The position numbers and the translations under genes are program-made. 64,000 nucleotides of DNA from Palaemon carinicauda (taxonomy: Eukaryota; Arthropoda; Malacostraca; Decapoda; Palaemonidae), in assembly GCF_036898095.1 (NCBI RefSeq), contig NC_090744.1, positions 10,465,598 to 10,529,597 on the forward strand. Reading direction: 5' to 3'. Positions within the stretch are counted from its first letter, which is position 1. Each line of letters starts with the position of its first letter. The notes beneath the pieces were generated by a model. It made no database searches. It had not been told where the DNA came from and was given only the letters and a program-made list of their open reading frames with translations. Below, one piece after another: positions 60,401 through 64,000 of the stretch.

Positions 60401-60860
60401 TGGCGACTCAACCCTTAGAAAGGGAGGTAAGTCCACTGCCATACTGGCTTTGGCTTGCCCGGGGGCCCCTAACCCAAGTTCATGAAGCAACTCCAGGGTT
60501 GGGGCCCCTGCACCTCGCAGGCAGTCAAGGACTGCTGCGGCCTACATAAGTTGTGTGAAGGTGAGCAGTGACACGTCCTAGGAAGTTGACCTGGAGTCCT
60601 TTATAAGAAAATCTAGGCTAGGACTACCCAATACCACCTCGTCAGTGTATGGGGACATGACAGTATTACAAGTTAATACTAGGAACACAAGGAAGCATGG
60701 CTTACCTGCAGAGGTTCGAGGTCAGGTGTGCAAAGGACCCAGGATGCTGTTTTTCTTCAAGGGAGGAGAGGATGAAGAAAGAAAAGGGCCAGACAGATCT
60801 TTTCATTCACACAGACTAAAACCAGGTAACAATGCCCTCAACCTTCTGCTACTTGTCCAA

Positions 60861-62060
60861 TTAGGAGCCTGAGGTTAGACCAGCTGTTGTGCAGCCACCA
60901 CAGGGCCGATAGAAAACGTATCGAGCCTCCTGTGTCACGTCTTGCAGGTAGTGGCCCGTGAAGGTAGTCTGACGCTTCCAGACCCCAGCTTGCAGGACCT
61001 GCGTCAGAGAAAAGTTCTTCTTGAAGGCCAGGGACGTAGCCACGCCCCTGACATCATGCGCCCTAGGGCGCCGTGATGGGGGAGGGTCAGAATTCAAGGC
61101 CAGGTGGATTACCTTGCGGATCCAGGCCGAGATGGTGTTTCTGGTGACCCTCTTCTTCGTTGCCCCGGTGCTAACAAACAAGGCTCGCACCTGGGGCCGG
61201 ACCGAAGCTGTTCTCTTCAGATACAACCTCCGACTCCTGACTGGGCACAGTAGGAGATGGTCTGGGTCATTTGTTACAGAACGAAGACTCGAGACCTGGA
61301 AAGAGTCGAACCTAGGGTCCGGCATTCCCCGGTTCTGGGTTTTAGCAACAAACTCAGGGACGAAGCTGAACGTTACCTCCCCCCATCCCCTTAAATGGGG
61401 GATGTCGTAGGAGAGAACATGCAGTTCGCTGACTCGCTTGGCCTAGGCCAAAGCTAGTAGGAACACCGTCTTCCAGGTAAGGTGGCGATCTGGAGCCTGG
61501 CGTAATGGTTCGTAGGGACGCCTCTTAAGAGACCTGAGGACTCGAACCACGTTCCAAAGAGGAGGTCTCACTTCCGACTGAGGGCAGGTAAGTTTGTAAC
61601 TCCGTATGAGCAGAGACAGTTCCAGCGAGGAGGAAATGTCCATTCCTTTGAGCCTGAAGGCAAGACTTAAGGCTGAGCGATAGCCTTTCACTGCCGAGAC
61701 TGAAAGGCGCATTTGTTCCCGCAGATACACAAGGAACTCCGCTATTGCTGGTAAAGTGGCATCGAGGGGAGAGATACCCTTCCACGGCACCAACCACAGA
61801 AAACTCGCCACTTCGCCTGGTAGACTCCTGCGGATGACCTGCATTGATGGCCAGACATCCTTTCCGCAACTTGTTGTGAAAATCCTCTCTCTTTGAGGAG
61901 ATGCTGGATAGTCTCCAGGCGTGAAGTCGAAGCAAAGCTACGGCTTTGTGGAAGATATTGGAGTGTGGTAGTTTGAGTAGCTTGTGACGTGGAGGGAGTT
62001 ACCTCGGGATCTCCATGAGGAGCTGCAGAAGGTCCGGAAACCACTCTGCGTGATGCCATA
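60861..62060 (-). pseudogene. DIRS-B3 tyrosine recombinase, one stop and one frameshift
   Basis: N-terminal part in one frame near 62060-61880 (LKERGFSQQVAERMSGHQC, AGVYQAKWRVFCGWC), then a shift to the main frame: SVSAVKGYRSALSLAFRL, TWKTVFLLALA, a TAG at about 61440, and then AKRVSELHVLS with the first catalytic Arg. CPVRSRRLYLKRT, RAHDVRGVATS (His and Arg) and TTFTGHYLQDV (His and Tyr) follow to a stop at 60861. Apart from the single TAG (a TGG in the likely ancestor) the catalytic frame is intact over about 330 codons. The N-terminus overlaps RNase H. Confidence 0.9.
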
Positions 62061-63892
62061 GCGGAGCCATCAAGGTCATCGAGAGATTGACCGATGTTCT
62101 GGTCTTGTTGAGGACCCTCCTCATCAGACAGAACGGGGGAAAGGTGTACACGTCGACGTTGTCCCATCGTTGTTGGAAGGCATCTTGCCAGAGGGCCTTG
62201 GAGTCCGGGACTGGGGAGCTGTACAGCGGAAGCTTGGTGTTCAATGCCGTAGCGAACAGGTTCACAGTCGGGGAACCCCACAAAGTCAGGACTTTGTTGG
62301 CTATCCGAGGATCCAAAGACCACTCGGTACTCACTATCTGCGTCGCTCTGCTCAGACTGTCGGCGAGCACATTCCTCTTGCCTGGAATGAAGCGAGCCGT
62401 AAGTGATATCAAGTTGACCTCGGACCATCTCAGGATCTCTACTGCAAGATGGGACAGCAGTTCAGAAAAGATACCTCCCTGCTTGTTGATATAAGCCACC
62501 AACGTGGTGTTGTCGCTCATCACCACTACGGAGTGACCCGCCAGGACTTGGTGGAACTGCTGAAGGGCCAGGAAAACGGCCTTCATCTCCAGCAGGTTTA
62601 TGTGAAGGTACTTTTCTGATTCTGACCACAGGCCAGAGGCTTTGTGGTTCAGAATGTGGGCCCCCCACCCCTTGTTTGATGCGTCCAAAAACAACATCAA
62701 ATCCTGGTAGGCGACGAGAAGATCTACTCCCTTTCATAGGTTCTCGTCTGCCACCCACCACTCCAGGTCCGACCGTTCCGCAGATCCCATAGGGATCAAG
62801 ATGTCCGGGGAGTCGAGTCCTTGACTCCACCAGGACTTCAGTCGCCACTGAAGGGATCTCATCCTGAGGCGACTGTTGGGGACGAGACGGGTTAGAGAGG
62901 AGAGGTGGCAGAGGAGACGAAGCCACGATTGGGCTCGGAGTTCCTCTCGAGTGAGGAAAGGTCTCGCGACCTTCCTCAGCCTTGCTATCCTTTCGTCTGA
63001 TGGGAAGGCTTTGTGGAGATTGATATACCAGTTTCTGAGAGGGCTGCAGAGAAGACTTCTCGAGGTTTACCACGATCCCCAGATCTCGGCAAACCTCGAG
63101 GAGCTTGTCTCGGTGGCGGAGAAGGGATGCCTCCGAGTCTGCCAGGACCAGCCAGTCGTCCAGGTAACGAAGGAGATGGATGCCGATCCTGTGCGCCCAT
63201 GAAGAGATGATGGTGAAGACTCTAGTGAACACCTGAGGTGCTGTGGAGAGACCGAAACACAACACCTTGAACTGGTAGATCTTGTGATCTAGGCAAAATC
63301 TGAGGTACTTCCTTGAAGACGGATGGATCGGGATCTGGAAGTACGCGTCCTTCAGATCCAGTGTGCACATAAAGTCTCGAGGTCTCACTGCAAGCTTGAC
63401 CGTGTCCGCTGTCTCCATGCTGAGCTGAGTCTGTTTGACAAACCCGTTCAGGGTCGAGAGATCGATGACTGGTCTCCAGCCTCCAGACGCCTTTCTCACA
63501 AGAAAGAGTCGACTATAGAAGCCTGGAGACCCGTCCACGACCTCCTGGAGCGCGTCCTTCTCCAACATGGTCTGGACTTTGGCCTGAAGGGCCTGCCCTT
63601 TTGCCAACCCCATGGCAAGAGAGCTCAACGACACTGGATCCGCTGTCAGGGGATGTAGAGATGCCGTGAACGGGACGTGATACCCTTGAGAGATCACAGA
63701 GATCGTCCAGGTATCCTCCCCGAGTTGCTGCCACCTTGCTGCGAAATTCTGAAGGCATGCCCATACTGGTGAACATGCAGGGGGATTGCCACCCCTAGCG
63801 TTTCTGGCCTCGGCTGGTACCTCTAGGGTACTTGCTTCCCCTGGAGGACTTCTTGCCCCTTCTGCCCTTGGCAGGAAAGGGCTTAGACACAT
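61999..63892 (-). pseudogene. DIRS-B3 reverse transcriptase - RNase H, one frameshift
   Basis: The RT frame runs from 63892: GYHVPFTASLHPLTADPVSL, GSPGFYSRLFLVRKASGGWR, LDLKDAYFQIPIHPSSRKYL, FKVLCFGLSTAPQVFTRVF, the catalytic RYLDDWLVLAD (YLDD at about 63154-63165) and NLEKSSLQPSQKLVY. There the frame shifts (near 62990). RNase H (62700-61999) is complete: LFLDASNKGWGAH, LHINLLEMKAVFLAL, VMSDNTTLVAYINKQGG and GKRNVLADSLSRA supply D-E-D-D, followed by the DIRS C-terminal extension (NLFATALNTKLPLY, FPPFCLMRRVL). One frame change is the only damage I see. Confidence 0.92.
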
Positions 63893-64000
63893 TGGGCTTC
63901 GCTGCTACGGTTGTCTTTTTCGTGTCCTTGGCAGGGCGGGGCTGCTGTACTGCCGGAGGCTTGTAGGGCCTTGATGTCAGGGCCCTATGGATGAGGGAAT
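63796..64000 (-). CDS. DIRS-B3 gag-like protein, C-terminal end (partial)
   Basis: The - strand frame entering at the window edge reads SRPYKPPAVQQPRPAKDTKK, KPFPAKGRRGKKSSRGSKYP and RGTSRGQKR, then TAG at 63796-63798. A basic Gly/Arg/Lys/Ser-rich tail at this position, just before RT, matches the gag tail of DIRS-A (GRGSFKPEGRKPRGRGG). It overlaps the start of the RT frame. The remainder is outside the window. Confidence 0.65.

Larger units (their letters stand above)
60061..64000 (-). mobile_element. DIRS-like element B3, 3' part, continues beyond the window
   Basis: Left ITR 60061-60305, ICR 60306-60400, recombinase, RT-RNase H and the last codons of gag on the - strand. The 5' part and right ITR lie outside the window. 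The ICR predicts the missing right end as GTATTCAGTTACGGGACAAA followed by TG. That agrees with the right ends seen in B1 and B2. Confidence 0.9.

Overview
This window reads as a repeat-dominated stretch of a large animal genome, most likely a decapod crustacean. I infer that from the very long (TA)n, (GA)n and (CA)n microsatellites, the many DIRS-like and non-LTR retrotransposons, and several dispersed repeats that look like ones I associate with caridean shrimps. I cannot confirm the species. I find no convincing host protein gene, rRNA or tRNA gene, and nothing bacterial. Almost every supportable coding region belongs to a transposable element, and most of these are broken.

Layout. 1-1187 is a G+C-rich minisatellite and 1238-1990 a satellite of about 190 bp units with inverted repeats. 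2869-4142 holds compound (CA)/(TA)/(GT) microsatellites. 4395-8692 is a nearly full-length but frameshifted L2-like LINE (L2x) on the + strand. 8693-12690 is a patchwork of a tRNA-derived SINE, (GA)n-bearing tandem modules, AGGTCA-rich dispersed repeats and short repeated modules. 13369-20078 is a complete DIRS-like retrotransposon (DIRS-A, - strand) with inverted terminal repeats (ITRs), an internal complementary region (ICR), gag, RT-RNase H and tyrosine recombinase. 20079-31640 is mostly anonymous AT-rich DNA with a 379 bp palindrome, LINE and SINE fragments, a 41 bp tandem array, a small poly(A)-tailed retroposed insert and the terminus of another DIRS element (DIRS-E). 31652-39879 is a second whole DIRS element on the + strand (DIRS-D) whose tyrosine recombinase frame is still open. 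39895-46300 contains fragments of three LINE families (here called G, T and N) and one decayed ORF of an unclassified family. 46670-49453 is an apparently intact Tigger/pogo DNA transposon sitting exactly inside the YADD codons of a LINE-T reverse transcriptase. 50405-64000 is a cluster of DIRS elements: B1 (gag part), C (whole but internally deleted and hit by an L2x tail), a B2 terminal remnant and B3 (runs off the window). B1 abuts C and B2 abuts B3, end to end.

How the parts work together. In DIRS elements gag packages the RNA, RT-RNase H copies it, the ICR templates the outer ends so that a closed circle can form, and the tyrosine recombinase integrates the circle without a target duplication. 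Here the ICRs let the circle junctions be read directly from the sequence. In A, B and C the predicted junction carries AAATG. In D and E it carries a different shared 20-mer. The A, B and C Gag proteins also share an N-terminal CX2CX4CX5CX2C cluster (one Cys lost in A). These are the observations I consider most worth a second look.
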